From the NCBI RefSeq assembly GCF_013114595.1, contig NZ_VTXE01000003.1, positions 124,001 to 188,000 of the forward strand: DNA of 64,000 bases, in the 5' to 3' direction. This stretch comes from Vibrio sp. 99-8-1. Its GTDB lineage: Bacteria > Pseudomonadota > Gammaproteobacteria > Enterobacterales > Vibrionaceae. The position numbers and the translations under genes are program-made. The notes beneath the pieces are model-generated. The model was not told the origin of the DNA. It made no database searches and saw only the letters and a list, made by a program, of their open reading frames with translations. Below are positions 41,284-50,173 of this stretch, in pieces. Each line of letters starts with the position of its first letter. The stretch's first letter is position 1.

Positions 41284-42218
41284 TACTCCTCCAACGCTTT
41301 GACTTGTACTATTTTCTTAATATCAACAGGTTGACGCATCATGTCATTTTCCAACATAAATTGCATATCTAGAGCTAGGCTTTTCATGTCTTCTTCATTG
41401 AGTCGTTGAGTAAAGTGCGCCCAATCATACAGTTTCTTTGCGTCCTCAATGCTTATTTGTTGAAGCTTAGCACCAAGTTCAATCGCTTCCTGTGGATTGT
41501 TTTTTATCCATTTAGCCGCATCATCGTGTGCTTTTCGGGCTGCCTCAATCCAATTAGGGTGTTGGTTGATGATAGTTTCGCTGGATGCCATAACTAATTT
41601 GGGAACAACTAACCCTGTTGCTGTGGTAATGACATTGGCTCCATCTTTCTCCGCATTAATTACAAAACCTGCGGCTAGAAGAGCCGCATCAATTTGTCCA
41701 GACTGAAGCGCTGCAAATGCCTGAGGCAGACCCATTTGGATAAATTCCACATCCTGAATGGTCATATTTTCTTTCACCAACGCGGCCACCAAAGTTTGGT
41801 GTAGCACAGTACCTTTTGGCCCAGCGATTTTTTTACCTTTTAAATCCGCTACTGATTTTGGTCCTCCTTTTGCTCCAACAATAGCAAATGTGTCCGTAGG
41901 TCGAGATACACCCGCAATCACTCTTACGGGGTTATTTGCGCCATTTGCCATTAGTACCGATGCAGTGTTCATCACACCGGCAATATGCAGATCACCGCTG
42001 GCTAAGGCTTGAGCTTGTTTTGCACCTGATGTTATTTCATGCCACTTCACATCAACATTTTGTTTCGCCATCTCTTTGTCGAGAATTCCGTGCTCTTTCA
42101 TTACCATCATCTGAAGATTAAATGGTGAACGTACATAACTGATATTTAATGTTTCAGAGAGAGCCTGTGAACTAAATGCCAGTGCACAGAGTGCAATAGA
42201 GACCAATTTTTTATTCAT
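41283..42218 (-). CDS. ABC transporter substrate-binding protein, NitT/TauT type (311 aa)
   Basis: A signal peptide (cleaved after SQALS) precedes a type of fold found in nitrate/taurine/sulfonate/pyrimidine-precursor binding proteins: NISYVRSPFNLQMMVMKEHG, TSGAKQAQALASGDLHIAGV, DLKGKKIAGPKGTVLHQTLV and QSGQIDAALLAAGFV. It captures the ligand in the periplasm for the permease and ATPase encoded upstream. A Fur box heads the operon, so the ligand may be iron-linked or its uptake iron-dependent. Which ligand cannot be read from sequence. Confidence 0.85.
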   Translation of the reverse strand: MNKKLVSIALCALAFSSQALSETLNISYVRSPFNLQMMVMKEHGILDKEMAKQNVDVKWHEITSGAKQAQALASGDLHIAGVMNTASVLMANGANNPVRVIAGVSRPTDTFAIVGAKGGPKSVADLKGKKIAGPKGTVLHQTLVAALVKENMTIQDVEFIQMGLPQAFAALQSGQIDAALLAAGFVINAEKDGANVITTATGLVVPKLVMASSETIINQHPNWIEAARKAHDDAAKWIKNNPQEAIELGAKLQQISIEDAKKLYDWAHFTQRLNEEDMKSLALDMQFMLENDMMRQPVDIKKIVQVKALEE

Positions 42219-42221
42219 TTT

Positions 42222-42893
42222 TTACCTCATTTCAAAATATTTTTGGACTTCCGGAACCATGTTTTCTGGATATCCGGATGGTTTTTTAATAAATGTCGTT
42301 ACAATTTTTCCACCTTGCATGACGGCAAGTTGATCGCTTATCAATTTTGCTTCTCGCAAATCGTGGGTAACAAATAGACAGTTAAGTTGGTTCTCTTTTA
42401 TTAGCTTGACCAACATTTTTTGTAATTCTGATCTCGTATTAACGTCTAGAGCGGCAAAAGGCTCATCCATTAACAGCAGTTTTGCATCTCGCATCAATGC
42501 GCGAGCAATGGCGACACGCTGTGCCATGCCTCCAGACAACTCTCTGGGGAACTGATGTTCGATGCCATCAAGCCGGACTTTATGTAGAGCGTCTGAAATA
42601 CGTTTTTTCTTTTGGGCATCTCGAAAAGGTAAAGCAAGGGATAGGTTTTCTTCGACAGTAAGCCATGGAAGTAAACGAGGATCCTGAAAAACGACGCTTT
42701 GAGAGGTATCATTTATATCAACGGAACCACTGTCTAAAGGTAACAAGCCTGCAACGATGCGAAGTAATGTTGATTTTCCGCAACCGGAAAGACCGACAAG
42801 TGAGGTGATGGAGTAGGTAGAGAGATCAAGGCTAAGGTTGTTGATAACATCTTGATTACCTAGACGTTTACATATTTTATTTAAGCTAGCCAT
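42222..42893 (-). CDS. ABC transporter ATPase, SsuB/TauB type (223 aa)
   Basis: Walker A GLSGCGKSTLLRI, signature ELSGGMAQRVAIARAL, Walker B LLLMDEPFAALD and switch HDLREA are complete. VVFQDPRLLPWLTVEENL is typical of the nitrate/taurine/sulfonate group. The ATG at 42893 overlaps the permease stop by one base (TAATG); the longer frame to 42968 would lie inside the permease gene. It drives import through the adjoining permease. Confidence 0.9.
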   Translation of the reverse strand: MASLNKICKRLGNQDVINNLSLDLSTYSITSLVGLSGCGKSTLLRIVAGLLPLDSGSVDINDTSQSVVFQDPRLLPWLTVEENLSLALPFRDAQKKKRISDALHKVRLDGIEHQFPRELSGGMAQRVAIARALMRDAKLLLMDEPFAALDVNTRSELQKMLVKLIKENQLNCLFVTHDLREAKLISDQLAVMQGGKIVTTFIKKPSGYPENMVPEVQKYFEMR

Positions 42894-43651
42894 TACTTCG
42901 CTACCTCTGGAAATCGGTGGGTAATTCGACCACAAACAACACGGTAAAACAGAGTATCTAACAACCAACCGATAAGCCCTATTGTTAGAATTCCCACCAT
43001 GACATCATCGGTTCTCATCATCTCTTGAGAATCAATAATTAAGAACCCCAACCCTGCAGACGCCGCAATAAGTTCAGCACCAATTAATGCACGCCAACTA
43101 TAACCAAACCCTAGCCTTACACCTGTAACGATAGAGGGCACCGCACTTGGAATCATAATGAAGGTAAAAAATCGTAGCGGTGATAAACCTAATGATGAAG
43201 CAAGTTCCCTGTATTCAGGGCGCACCCGTTGCAGACCATCACGTATATTGAGATATATGGGAAATACAGACGCGAGAACAATAATCGAAAGCTGAGTAGC
43301 ATTGCCTATGCCTAACCACAAAATTAATAGTGGTGTCATGGCCAAAGGTGGAATCATGCGCAGCAGTGCTAGTGGTGCCGATACCAGATGCTCAAGGGTG
43401 CTGGACCAGTGTGTTAACAATGCAACATTAAAAGCAAGAAAACAGCTAATTAGAAAACCCTGAAATACTCGTTCTAATGAAGTCAAAATATGATTTATTA
43501 GAACACCTTTTTCCAGCATGTTTAGAGCAGCTGTTACCACCATATAAGGCGGTGGAAGAAGGTACGATGAGACCAACCCTGAACTAGAAACCAGTTGCCA
43601 GTAGATTAAGATAAGGACTGGTGTAGCTATGATTTTGACTTTGTTTTTCAT
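42893..43651 (-). CDS. ABC transporter permease, SsuC/TauC type (252 aa)
   Basis: About six membrane helices with the cytosolic EAA-type loop YRELASSLGLSPLRFFTFIM, matching the SsuC/TauC/NrtB group. The ATG at 43651 overlaps the previous stop as ATGA. It dimerises in the inner membrane and passes the ligand delivered by the NitT/TauT-type binding protein. The start at 43723 is unlikely because it lies deep within the preceding gene. Confidence 0.88.
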   Translation of the reverse strand: MKNKVKIIATPVLILIYWQLVSSSGLVSSYLLPPPYMVVTAALNMLEKGVLINHILTSLERVFQGFLISCFLAFNVALLTHWSSTLEHLVSAPLALLRMIPPLAMTPLLILWLGIGNATQLSIIVLASVFPIYLNIRDGLQRVRPEYRELASSLGLSPLRFFTFIMIPSAVPSIVTGVRLGFGYSWRALIGAELIAASAGLGFLIIDSQEMMRTDDVMVGILTIGLIGWLLDTLFYRVVCGRITHRFPEVAK

Positions 43652-44208
43652 ATCTGGCGGAGCACATCTTGAGCTCTGTTTTGCAGCAGTGTGTTTGCCA
43701 ATTGATATTTTAGAGCGGTCCACTGTTTTAATACCGCGTCGTCGGTATTCGGCCTTTTAGTTGCTCTTCCCGTTTGAATAAAATCGGTACTAGGGCTGCC
43801 CGCTAACGCCGTCAGTTGGTAGCTGGTGTTTGGTGTGTTTGTATTTAGGCAATAAAATTTGAAATAGAGATCACCGGTCACGCCTTCGTTGGCGTCGGGG
43901 TGATGATAATTTTCATCCAAGTGATAGCGATGCTCAGTGTACATTCTGGTACAAAGCTCAAACACATCTCGTGCACCTAACCCCGGAAAAGAGGTGAATA
44001 ATGCAATATCTCGTCTTTGTACTAATTGCTCATCGGATATTAGGCTTTGGAAGTGTTGCAGTAAGCGAAACCCAAGAACTACACCACCCACGGCATCATA
44101 GCCGTGGTAATTAAAACAGTCCTGTAGAGTAAACGTTACTGGTGTTGTGCCATCAAGAAGCGTTAGTTCAGGTTCAACCCATAAGTCTTGGTGAATAAGA
44201 GAGTGCAT
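43648..44208 (-). CDS. FmdE-like protein, first gene of the Fur-box operon (186 aa)
   Basis: The core NYHGYDAVGGVVLGFRLLQHF (about residues 32-52) resembles the FmdE N-terminal motif, in which a histidine-glycine segment and LGxR bind metal or cofactor; TSFPGLGARDVFELC follows. Two cysteines and several histidines (NYHHPDAN) could hold metal. No signal peptide, so cytosolic. ATG 44208 is the first after the Fur box; the upstream frame crosses the box. It is paralogous to the operon's last gene. Possible tasks include processing an imported metal complex, but none is proven. Confidence 0.6.
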   Translation of the reverse strand: MHSLIHQDLWVEPELTLLDGTTPVTFTLQDCFNYHGYDAVGGVVLGFRLLQHFQSLISDEQLVQRRDIALFTSFPGLGARDVFELCTRMYTEHRYHLDENYHHPDANEGVTGDLYFKFYCLNTNTPNTSYQLTALAGSPSTDFIQTGRATKRPNTDDAVLKQWTALKYQLANTLLQNRAQDVLRQI

Positions 44209-44223
44209 TATATTCTTTCTGTA

Positions 44224-44242
44224 AATGATAATCATTATCATC
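44224..44242. promoter_or_regulatory. Fur box of the FmdE/ABC operon
   Basis: AATGATAATCATTATCATC matches the Fur consensus AATGANAATNATTNTCATT at 18 of 19 positions and lies 16 bases before the ATG of the first gene. This is among the strongest sites in the window and predicts repression by iron. Confidence 0.85.
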
Positions 44243-44339
44243 TTACTAGATGCATTCACAGGTTTCAACTTGTATATCGGGCGATACAAGTGAACTTTTT
44301 CGGTTTCTCTGAACTAGAGTTTAGTGAGCGATGACCTTA

Positions 44340-44903
44340 TTACTGATAGGTGACTGTGTACTTAACTTGAACAAAGTTATTGGCAAATGCAGTTGCTTTT
44401 GCGTTTTCCAGCTTGATGTCATGCGCAACTTTGCCAAACAAGGGAATACCTTCTCCTAGTAATATAGGGGCACGAGTAATGATGATCTCATTGACCAGTT
44501 TTAGATTAATGAAAGCCTGAACGGTTTTACCACCGTCAATATAGGCATGCTTATGTCCATCGCCTTCAAGCATGGTGACGAGGTCATTGAGATCACCAGA
44601 GTAGAGCTCTACTTTTTCTTTCATATTGTCTGGCGCTTCGGTAAGGGTATTGCTGAGAACGACGATTCTCATATCCCCATAAGGCCACTGTTCAGGAGTG
44701 AGGTTCATGGCTGAAATCACTTCCATGCACTTTCGGCCCATGATAAGACAGTCAACCGTGGCCATGTATTCCGCCCAACCCATATCAGCTTGATCCCCCA
44801 TTTCTGCCTCCGGATTTCCTGCCGTATGCAACCAATCAACACTGCCATCATTTTTTGCAATAAATCCATCAACACTGGTGGCGATAAATACAGAACATTT
44901 CAT
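44340..44903 (-). CDS. dihydrofolate reductase/RibD C-terminal family protein (187 aa)
   Basis: KCSVFIATSVDGFIA at the N-terminus, DCLIMGRKCMEVI, VVLSNTLTEAP and HAYIDGGKTVQAFI match the RibD_C/YwjB-type reductase fold that binds NADPH. The substrate is unknown; such genes often lie beside a regulator, as here (divergent TetR). The shared gap has a palindrome at 44944-44958. True FolA-type dihydrofolate reductase is less likely because folate-contact residues are absent. Confidence 0.85.
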   Translation of the reverse strand: MKCSVFIATSVDGFIAKNDGSVDWLHTAGNPEAEMGDQADMGWAEYMATVDCLIMGRKCMEVISAMNLTPEQWPYGDMRIVVLSNTLTEAPDNMKEKVELYSGDLNDLVTMLEGDGHKHAYIDGGKTVQAFINLKLVNEIIITRAPILLGEGIPLFGKVAHDIKLENAKATAFANNFVQVKYTVTYQ

Positions 44904-44943
44904 ATGATTTCTCTTTGTTTAAGGTGAGATATAAGTTAGACTA

Positions 44944-44958
44944 TTCTACACTGTAGAA
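44944..44958. promoter_or_regulatory. palindromic operator between DHFR-like and TetR genes
   Basis: TTCTACA-C-TGTAGAA is a perfect dyad placed midway in the 83-base divergent gap. It is the probable TetR-family operator controlling both genes. Confidence 0.65.
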
Positions 44959-44986
44959 ATTGATATTAGTCTAGCTAGGAGAGTCA

Positions 44987-45547
44987 ATGTCTGTCAAGGA
45001 GAAAAAACGTGGTCGCCCTAAAGGATCGGGTAGTCAGTTAAGTTCTGAAGCTATCATGATGATGGCGAAGAAATTAATGCAAGAAGAGGGAAAAATCCCC
45101 AGCATTCGTAAACTCGCGTCCAGTTTACAAGTGGATGCTATGGCGATTTATTATTACTTTGATAATAAGTCCAAACTATTAGAGTCTATCACTACCTCAT
45201 TAATCGAAGATATCTACGAACCTAAGGTGAGCAAAGAGTGGAAAGCAGAATTGCATGAACTGTGTATCAGTTATTTAACTCTGTTAAGCAACTATCCCGG
45301 TCTGTTAGAAACGCTCCTCTCTATGAACTCAGAAAGCCCAGCAGAAGTATTTATTGATAGGTTTCATTTGGTTGTTGAGCCTCTAGATCTGGATAAACCA
45401 TCGGCAAAAAATGCGTTGGATTTACTCGTGGATTATCTGCACGGTTACGCGCTTGCACTTAATTGCAATGGTGAGTCACTATCGCTGAATATTGAAATGT
45501 TAAAAGGCCCGTTGGATTTCTACTGCATTGCTTTAGAAAATGCGTAA
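44987..45547 (+). CDS. TetR family regulator (186 aa)
   Basis: A basic tail (KEKKRGRPKGSGS) precedes the helix-turn-helix, in which IRKLASSLQVDAMAIYYYF (about 43-61) with KSKLLESI is the family hallmark. The C-terminal helical domain binds an unknown ligand. It is divergent from the RibD-like reductase gene and probably represses it through the 15-bp dyad. Confidence 0.9.
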   Translation: MSVKEKKRGRPKGSGSQLSSEAIMMMAKKLMQEEGKIPSIRKLASSLQVDAMAIYYYFDNKSKLLESITTSLIEDIYEPKVSKEWKAELHELCISYLTLLSNYPGLLETLLSMNSESPAEVFIDRFHLVVEPLDLDKPSAKNALDLLVDYLHGYALALNCNGESLSLNIEMLKGPLDFYCIALENA

Positions 45548-45667
45548 CAGAGTGGGGAGCTTGTGCTGTTGTAACTTTTGATTGTATCAGTAATAACCAA
45601 AAGTTAAGAAAGAGCTATACTGATAATTGCTAAAATTGAATTAGAATTTTCAGGACGCGAGGATTAT

Positions 45668-46570
45668 ATGATCCCATCTCAGCTCCCCCTATTTATTGTT
45701 GCTGCGCAGGAAGGCAGCTTTTCCGCTGCTGGACGTCGGTTAGGCATATCTGCCGCTGCAGTGAGTAAAGGCATTGCCGTATTAGAGAAACAGACTGGTG
45801 TACGTCTATTTCATCGGAATACTCGTCAATTCTCGTTGACGGAAGATGGTGCGACACTTTGCCAGCAACTCTCTCCTCTGCTCTCCGACATAGAGACCTG
45901 CATTGGTGGCATAACAGAACAAAACCGCAGCCCAGCAGGTAAGATACGAATTAATCTTCCTGACAGTTTTGGGCGAGAATTTATTATGCCTCATGTCTCG
46001 GATTTTCTACGGTTGTATCCTGATATCCAATTAGACTTAGTTTTTGAAGATAGAGTGTTGGATATTATTGATGAAGGGTTCGATATTGGCATCGGAAACC
46101 AAATAAATGAAGATAGCCGTTTGGTTGCTCGTCCCCTTTATTCTATGCAAACGGGTATCTATGCAAGTAAAAATTATAAAGAGAGCATAGGGTTACCGAC
46201 CTCAATAGATCAGTTATCTCAACATAACTGTATCGCTTATAAGCCACTGTCATCAGGACGAAATTTTGCTTGGCCGTTGAGAGATGATAATGGTGAGCAT
46301 ATTCAATACATCCCTAAAGGGAACTTGAGTGTTTCAAATATCAGTGCGGCTAAGATTGCGATAGAACAAAACCTTGGTCTGGCTTATATGGGCTGTTGGC
46401 ATATTGAAAAAGATGTTGAGCTTGGTGATGTGGTGCCAGTGTTAGAAGAGTCGTGGGTATCTTCTAAACCTGTTTGGATTTATTACTCGTCCCGTGAAAA
46501 TCTACCTAAACGTATTCGTTTATTTATCGACTTCATTGTAGCTCGAATCAAGACAAAATATCGCAACTAA
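45668..46570 (+). CDS. LysR family regulator (300 aa)
   Basis: Helix-turn-helix AAGRRLGISAAAVSKGIAVL and RLFHRNTRQFSLTEDG, then an effector domain (GKIRINLPDSFGREFIMPHV, FDIGIGNQINEDSRLVARPL). This is the group of LysR proteins that often control nearby oxidoreductases. The quinone reductase-SnoaL fusion and the SDR 1-2 kb downstream are candidate targets. It has no divergent partner. Confidence 0.9.
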   Translation: MIPSQLPLFIVAAQEGSFSAAGRRLGISAAAVSKGIAVLEKQTGVRLFHRNTRQFSLTEDGATLCQQLSPLLSDIETCIGGITEQNRSPAGKIRINLPDSFGREFIMPHVSDFLRLYPDIQLDLVFEDRVLDIIDEGFDIGIGNQINEDSRLVARPLYSMQTGIYASKNYKESIGLPTSIDQLSQHNCIAYKPLSSGRNFAWPLRDDNGEHIQYIPKGNLSVSNISAAKIAIEQNLGLAYMGCWHIEKDVELGDVVPVLEESWVSSKPVWIYYSSRENLPKRIRLFIDFIVARIKTKYRN

Positions 46571-46658
46571 GAACTAGATTCAAAATATGACTAAAAGGGC
46601 CAGCAAGGCCCTTGGTAATCTGTCGAGAAAGTGATGGGTTAGCTCTCTATGTTTTTAT

Positions 46659-46706
46659 TTATCTGTCTTTAATTATCTGTCTTTAATTATCTGTCTTTAC
46701 TTATCT
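46659..46706 (+). repeat. 14-bp tandem repeat, about 3.4 copies
   Basis: The unit TTATCTGTCTTTAA is repeated at 46659, 46673 and 46687 (last copy with one change) plus a partial TTATCT. The array overlaps the stop codon and last codons of the leftward reductase gene, so its copy number could change that C-terminus. Confidence 0.85.
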
Positions 46707-47650
46707 AGCTTTTTGGATAGTCGTTCTGTAATGATCACTTTATGATCGTTCGTAAGGTCAATAGCCCATTGCTCGCGGGTGGTTATATCAATTTGTCCAC
46801 CTTGCAGAGTTTCCGCTGTAACGTTTAACGTCATTAATACTTTGTGGGCAGATTTCGTTCCTTTCTCAATCACCATATCAGTAACAGTATGCTTGATGGT
46901 TCCCGGCTTAAGAACTTTACGAATGCCTTCAATCCACTCAACAAACCCTTCATGTGCTTTATAAATTACACCGTCCATATCGAAATGTGTGTCGAGGGTA
47001 AAGTGCGCAGTGAAATGGCCATTTTCTTCCAAATCGTCTGAGGCGGGGAACCAGTCCGTCAGTAGGAAATCTTTAATACAGTCTTCTTCTGAAAACTCGA
47101 CAATTTCTTTTACAACACCTATCAGTTCATCTGCGTGCTTTTTCGCTCTAGCCGTTACCGATTTTTCACTGTGATAGATTCCCGGAACATAAGCCATATC
47201 GTGACTTCTCACCGCTCTGTGCCAGATCATTCTCGCTTTCAAAGCGGTCTCTTCAAATGGAGCAAGTAGACTATCAATGTAGAAATGGTTAGCACCGCCC
47301 GGTTTGTAAAAAGAGTCACCGCCACCAGCAGTAGTAGAAATAATTAGGTGTTTTCCAACCAGAGCATTGCCGTTTGGCCCGTAAGCCCAACCAAATTGCA
47401 GCACTTCATCTAGATAATGTTTAAGGATCGCAGGGGAGCTATACCACCATGGGAACTGAAACACAATAACATCTGATTCTTCTAATGCTTTTTGCTCAGC
47501 AGCAATGTCGATCTGAAAATCTGGGTACATTCTACTGATGTCACGGATATCGGCGTTAGGTATCTGGCTATCAATTTGTCTGATGATCTCTTTATTGGCA
47601 TATGATTGCTCAAAACGTGGATGAGCCAGAATGACAGTGGCTTTTTTCAT
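46697..47650 (-). CDS. NAD(P)H quinone oxidoreductase fused to a SnoaL/NTF2-like domain (317 aa)
   Basis: Residues 1-190 are a flavodoxin-fold quinone reductase of the KefF/MdaB type (VILAHPRFEQSYAN, VFQFPWWYSSPAILKHYLD, FGWAYGP, TTAGGGDSFY). Residues about 195-317 form an NTF2-like barrel (FTAHFTLDTHFDMDGVIYK, EHEGFVEWIEG-like helix, TTREQWAIDL). Stand-alone reductases end near residue 195, so this is a fusion. It could reduce a substrate held by the second domain. It is divergent from an SDR gene; a tandem repeat touches its 3' end. Confidence 0.82.
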   Translation of the reverse strand: MKKATVILAHPRFEQSYANKEIIRQIDSQIPNADIRDISRMYPDFQIDIAAEQKALEESDVIVFQFPWWYSSPAILKHYLDEVLQFGWAYGPNGNALVGKHLIISTTAGGGDSFYKPGGANHFYIDSLLAPFEETALKARMIWHRAVRSHDMAYVPGIYHSEKSVTARAKKHADELIGVVKEIVEFSEEDCIKDFLLTDWFPASDDLEENGHFTAHFTLDTHFDMDGVIYKAHEGFVEWIEGIRKVLKPGTIKHTVTDMVIEKGTKSAHKVLMTLNVTAETLQGGQIDITTREQWAIDLTNDHKVIITERLSKKLDK

Positions 47651-47946
47651 AATCGTTACCTTAATTTTATGCTGTTAAATCGGTTAGAAATATCTGCGAG
47701 TATTATGGCGTTCACGACAATTACAGGTAGCCAGATGTTGGTTAAATCTGATTCAACCGTTGGTTGTAGATAACAGGAAGTTGGATTGATATGTATCAAG
47801 GTAATAGCTTAATAATGGTTTTGGTCTGTCCGCTGTTCTTTGCTTTCAACTTGAAGTTGAAGGTAAATCAACGTTTGCCCATCTACACGGTGAAAAACAA
47901 ACGATGAATAATAAGTGCAACTCATAATGAACAATCGGAGATAAAC

Positions 47947-48543
47947 ATGAAAAAGGTCCTAATTCTTGGCGCGACGGGTTTAATTGGTAGCGCAGTATCA
48001 CAACTGCTTGAAGGCAGTGCTGAGGTTGTTAAAGCATCTTTTAACCATCCAGAAAACCCTGTAGATATTGCAAATCCTGAATCATTAAAAGCGTTGTTTG
48101 CTAAAGTAGGCAAGGTAGATGGAATTGTTTGTGTTGCAGGTATGGCGGACTTTATACCGTGGGAACAAGCTGATGATGCCAAATGGCAGTTTGGCATTGA
48201 GAATAAAATGATGGGGCAAATTAACACTATTCGTTACGGTGAAGAGTATGTCAATGATGGCGGAGCGATTGTGCTTTCTACCGGTGTTCTTGCTCAATAT
48301 CCGTTCCCGGGAAGTGGTATTTTGACTACTGTAAATGCTGCGGTTGAAGCGGCAATTAAAGCCTCTGTTACAGAGATCGAACGTGTTCGTATAAATGCCG
48401 TTTCTCCGGGTTGGGTTGCTGAAACAATGGTTGCGATGGGTATGGATCCTGAGCCGGGTCTACCAGCAAAAGAGGTTGCTCAGTATTTTGTAGACTTAGT
48501 TGAAGAGAGCACCAGTGGAGACATAGTGGTTGCTGCTAAGTAG
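47947..48543 (+). CDS. SDR-like protein without the YxxxK pair (198 aa)
   Basis: A Rossmann fold with VLILGATGLIGSAVSQLL at the start and AIVLSTGVLAQYPFPGSG, RINAVSPGWVAETM later. At the place of the catalytic Tyr-x3-Lys the sequence reads ILTTVNAAVEAAIKA, so neither residue is kept. This matches a known short SDR subgroup in which catalysis differs or is lost. ATCGGAGAT precedes the ATG. It is divergent from the quinone-reductase fusion; the 296-base gap holds both promoters. Confidence 0.8.
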   Translation: MKKVLILGATGLIGSAVSQLLEGSAEVVKASFNHPENPVDIANPESLKALFAKVGKVDGIVCVAGMADFIPWEQADDAKWQFGIENKMMGQINTIRYGEEYVNDGGAIVLSTGVLAQYPFPGSGILTTVNAAVEAAIKASVTEIERVRINAVSPGWVAETMVAMGMDPEPGLPAKEVAQYFVDLVEESTSGDIVVAAK

Positions 48544-48642
48544 TTTTCACTAACGGTAATAATCCGCGTTTATAGAAAACAGTCACCATGGTCTTGGTGA
48601 GTGATTTTATTCGAAAACTTGAATGGAACATCGAGTATATCT

Positions 48643-48670
48643 AGAAGCCCGACATTGATGTCGGGCTTCT
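48643..48670. terminator. terminator between convergent SDR and alginate lyase genes
   Basis: AGAAGCCCGACA (48643-48654) pairs with TGTCGGGCTTCT (48659-48670) around a TTGA loop, 12 perfect pairs. It lies between two convergent genes. Confidence 0.78.
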
Positions 48671-48685
48671 AATGAAATGGGATAA

Positions 48686-49747
48686 TTACTCACCGTTTAG
48701 TGTTAGCTTACTAAAAGTGACACTGCTGTAATCGCCATTTTTCTTGTCGATGGAAAAATCGCCAGTTCCTGCGCAGCCAGTGCCCCAAACAGGGTGAGAG
48801 TCACTAGCGCTACATTGACCATAGGCGCCAGCTTTAAAGTAGAACATATCTTCAGCATAACCGTGTTCAAAGTCTTTTTCGTCCACGGCTTTACTTAGAT
48901 CTACTGAGTAGGTTACGGGTTCATGACGTTTTGTTTCAAAAGTCAGGTTCATCATTGTGCCAACCACTTGGATTTTATAACTGAACTCTTCACCAAGTGC
49001 GATTCCTTTTTCTCCGGGTTCATTTTGATTTTCCCAAGTATTTCCCCAGACAGGATAGGAAATATCGATACGATTAGGATCTTTTTTCGCTAGGTTACGC
49101 TCATAATTCCAGAATACTGAGCCCATCTCATGGCCCGGAAATTTTTTGTAGAAAATCTTGATGGGTTCGTTGCCGTGTCCATAGCCTTTACCTTCTTCTA
49201 TACGGGCGTTAACTTTTTTTGCATGAATTTGGCCAACAACAACGGAGTACGCGGGTTCTTTTTCAGGGAACTTTGCATGCTGTGCAACATGATCCACTTT
49301 TAATGTCGCTTCTAGTGTTCCACCGATGCGGTTGTGATCAGCGGCTTTAGGGTGGCTTGATAATGCCCAGTGATTTTTTAAGTCGCCGGTACTCACTGAA
49401 AAGTCGGCACCACGGGGCATTTCACGAAGTTCTGAACGAGCATTCTTGGAGTTTTTTGTTGTGACGGCTTTGTTGTGCACTTCAAAAACGAGATTGCCTT
49501 TGTCATTGAGGAAAAAGAAATCTTCATGTGAGTAACTTAACATTGCTACCCCTTCAATTTCGTCAACGCGCCCATCTTGGTTGATATCTGAAGGTATGGT
49601 GATCTTCCAGTTCCGCATGTCGAACTTGTCAGCAGGAACGGGATGTGAAACACCATTATTTATCGCTATCCCGTTGTCAGCGCTCACAAGGGGAGAAAAA
49701 GAGAGAGTAGCAAGAAGAGTAGCGGTGAAAATGTTCCTATTTATCAT
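48686..49747 (-). CDS. polysaccharide lyase family 7 alginate lyase (353 aa)
   Basis: A signal peptide (ends SPLVSA) is followed by the PL7 catalytic set: NARSELREM (about 105-113), VVGQIHAKK (His of the QIH motif) and YFKAGAYGQCS (Tyr near 311). It cleaves alginate by beta-elimination outside the cytoplasm. An EF-hand-like loop SDINQDGRVDEIEG at about residues 53-66 may bind calcium. Two cysteines near the C-terminus could pair. The gene stands alone, without other alginate genes in the window. Confidence 0.92.
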   Translation of the reverse strand: MINRNIFTATLLATLSFSPLVSADNGIAINNGVSHPVPADKFDMRNWKITIPSDINQDGRVDEIEGVAMLSYSHEDFFFLNDKGNLVFEVHNKAVTTKNSKNARSELREMPRGADFSVSTGDLKNHWALSSHPKAADHNRIGGTLEATLKVDHVAQHAKFPEKEPAYSVVVGQIHAKKVNARIEEGKGYGHGNEPIKIFYKKFPGHEMGSVFWNYERNLAKKDPNRIDISYPVWGNTWENQNEPGEKGIALGEEFSYKIQVVGTMMNLTFETKRHEPVTYSVDLSKAVDEKDFEHGYAEDMFYFKAGAYGQCSASDSHPVWGTGCAGTGDFSIDKKNGDYSSVTFSKLTLNGE

Positions 49748-50155
49748 GTGTAGCTCCGTTTTTATGAATAATATAATAATACATATTATCTAGATTCCAT
49801 TAGCTGTTAAGAAAGCATTGTTTGAGATGCACAGCTGATCACAAATTATTTCTTGTCAGTTTCATTGGTTTTTTAGCAGGTTATTAGGCTGGATTGGTTT
49901 TAATAAGTCGGAAGTGAGGATTAGTGATGGGTTTATTTGTAATACATAATCCTTGTATGATTCTATTGAATGACGGACCAATGCCTAGTACGAGCCGCGT
50001 CATTGATGCTGCTTTTACCGATGAACGAAATAGTTACGGCTACCAGTCTCGTAGTGTGATACGTAGTGAGGACTTATTTTATTTTTCGACAATTAAAGCT
50101 CTTCACTTTTTCTGAATATGCCTTACATTAACTAAACGAATGGACATAGTCTCAA
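49748..50155. other. intergenic region upstream of alginate lyase and dsdA
   Basis: Between two divergent genes. Apart from the possible 62-codon ORF at 49927-50115, no repeats, terminators or clear operators are seen. Both promoters should be here. Confidence 0.4.
49927..50115 (+). CDS. possible small hypothetical protein (62 aa)
   Basis: The ATG has GAGGA six bases before it. The product reads MGLFVIHNPCMILLNDGP then a polar middle and an aromatic end (STIKALHFF). No family is recognised, and it has no signal or membrane span. It may be a real small gene ahead of dsdA or a chance ORF. Confidence 0.3.
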   Translation: MGLFVIHNPCMILLNDGPMPSTSRVIDAAFTDERNSYGYQSRSVIRSEDLFYFSTIKALHFF

Positions 50156-50173
50156 TTGAGCTTAAGTAGAGTA

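Noticed and set aside
46621..46706. CRISPR-like array at the 14-bp repeats
   Set aside because: The units are directly adjacent without spacers, so this is a simple tandem repeat.
47922..48227. 101-codon minus-strand ORF inside the SDR gene
   Set aside because: It is a shadow frame of the SDR coding sequence, which has a clear Rossmann pattern.
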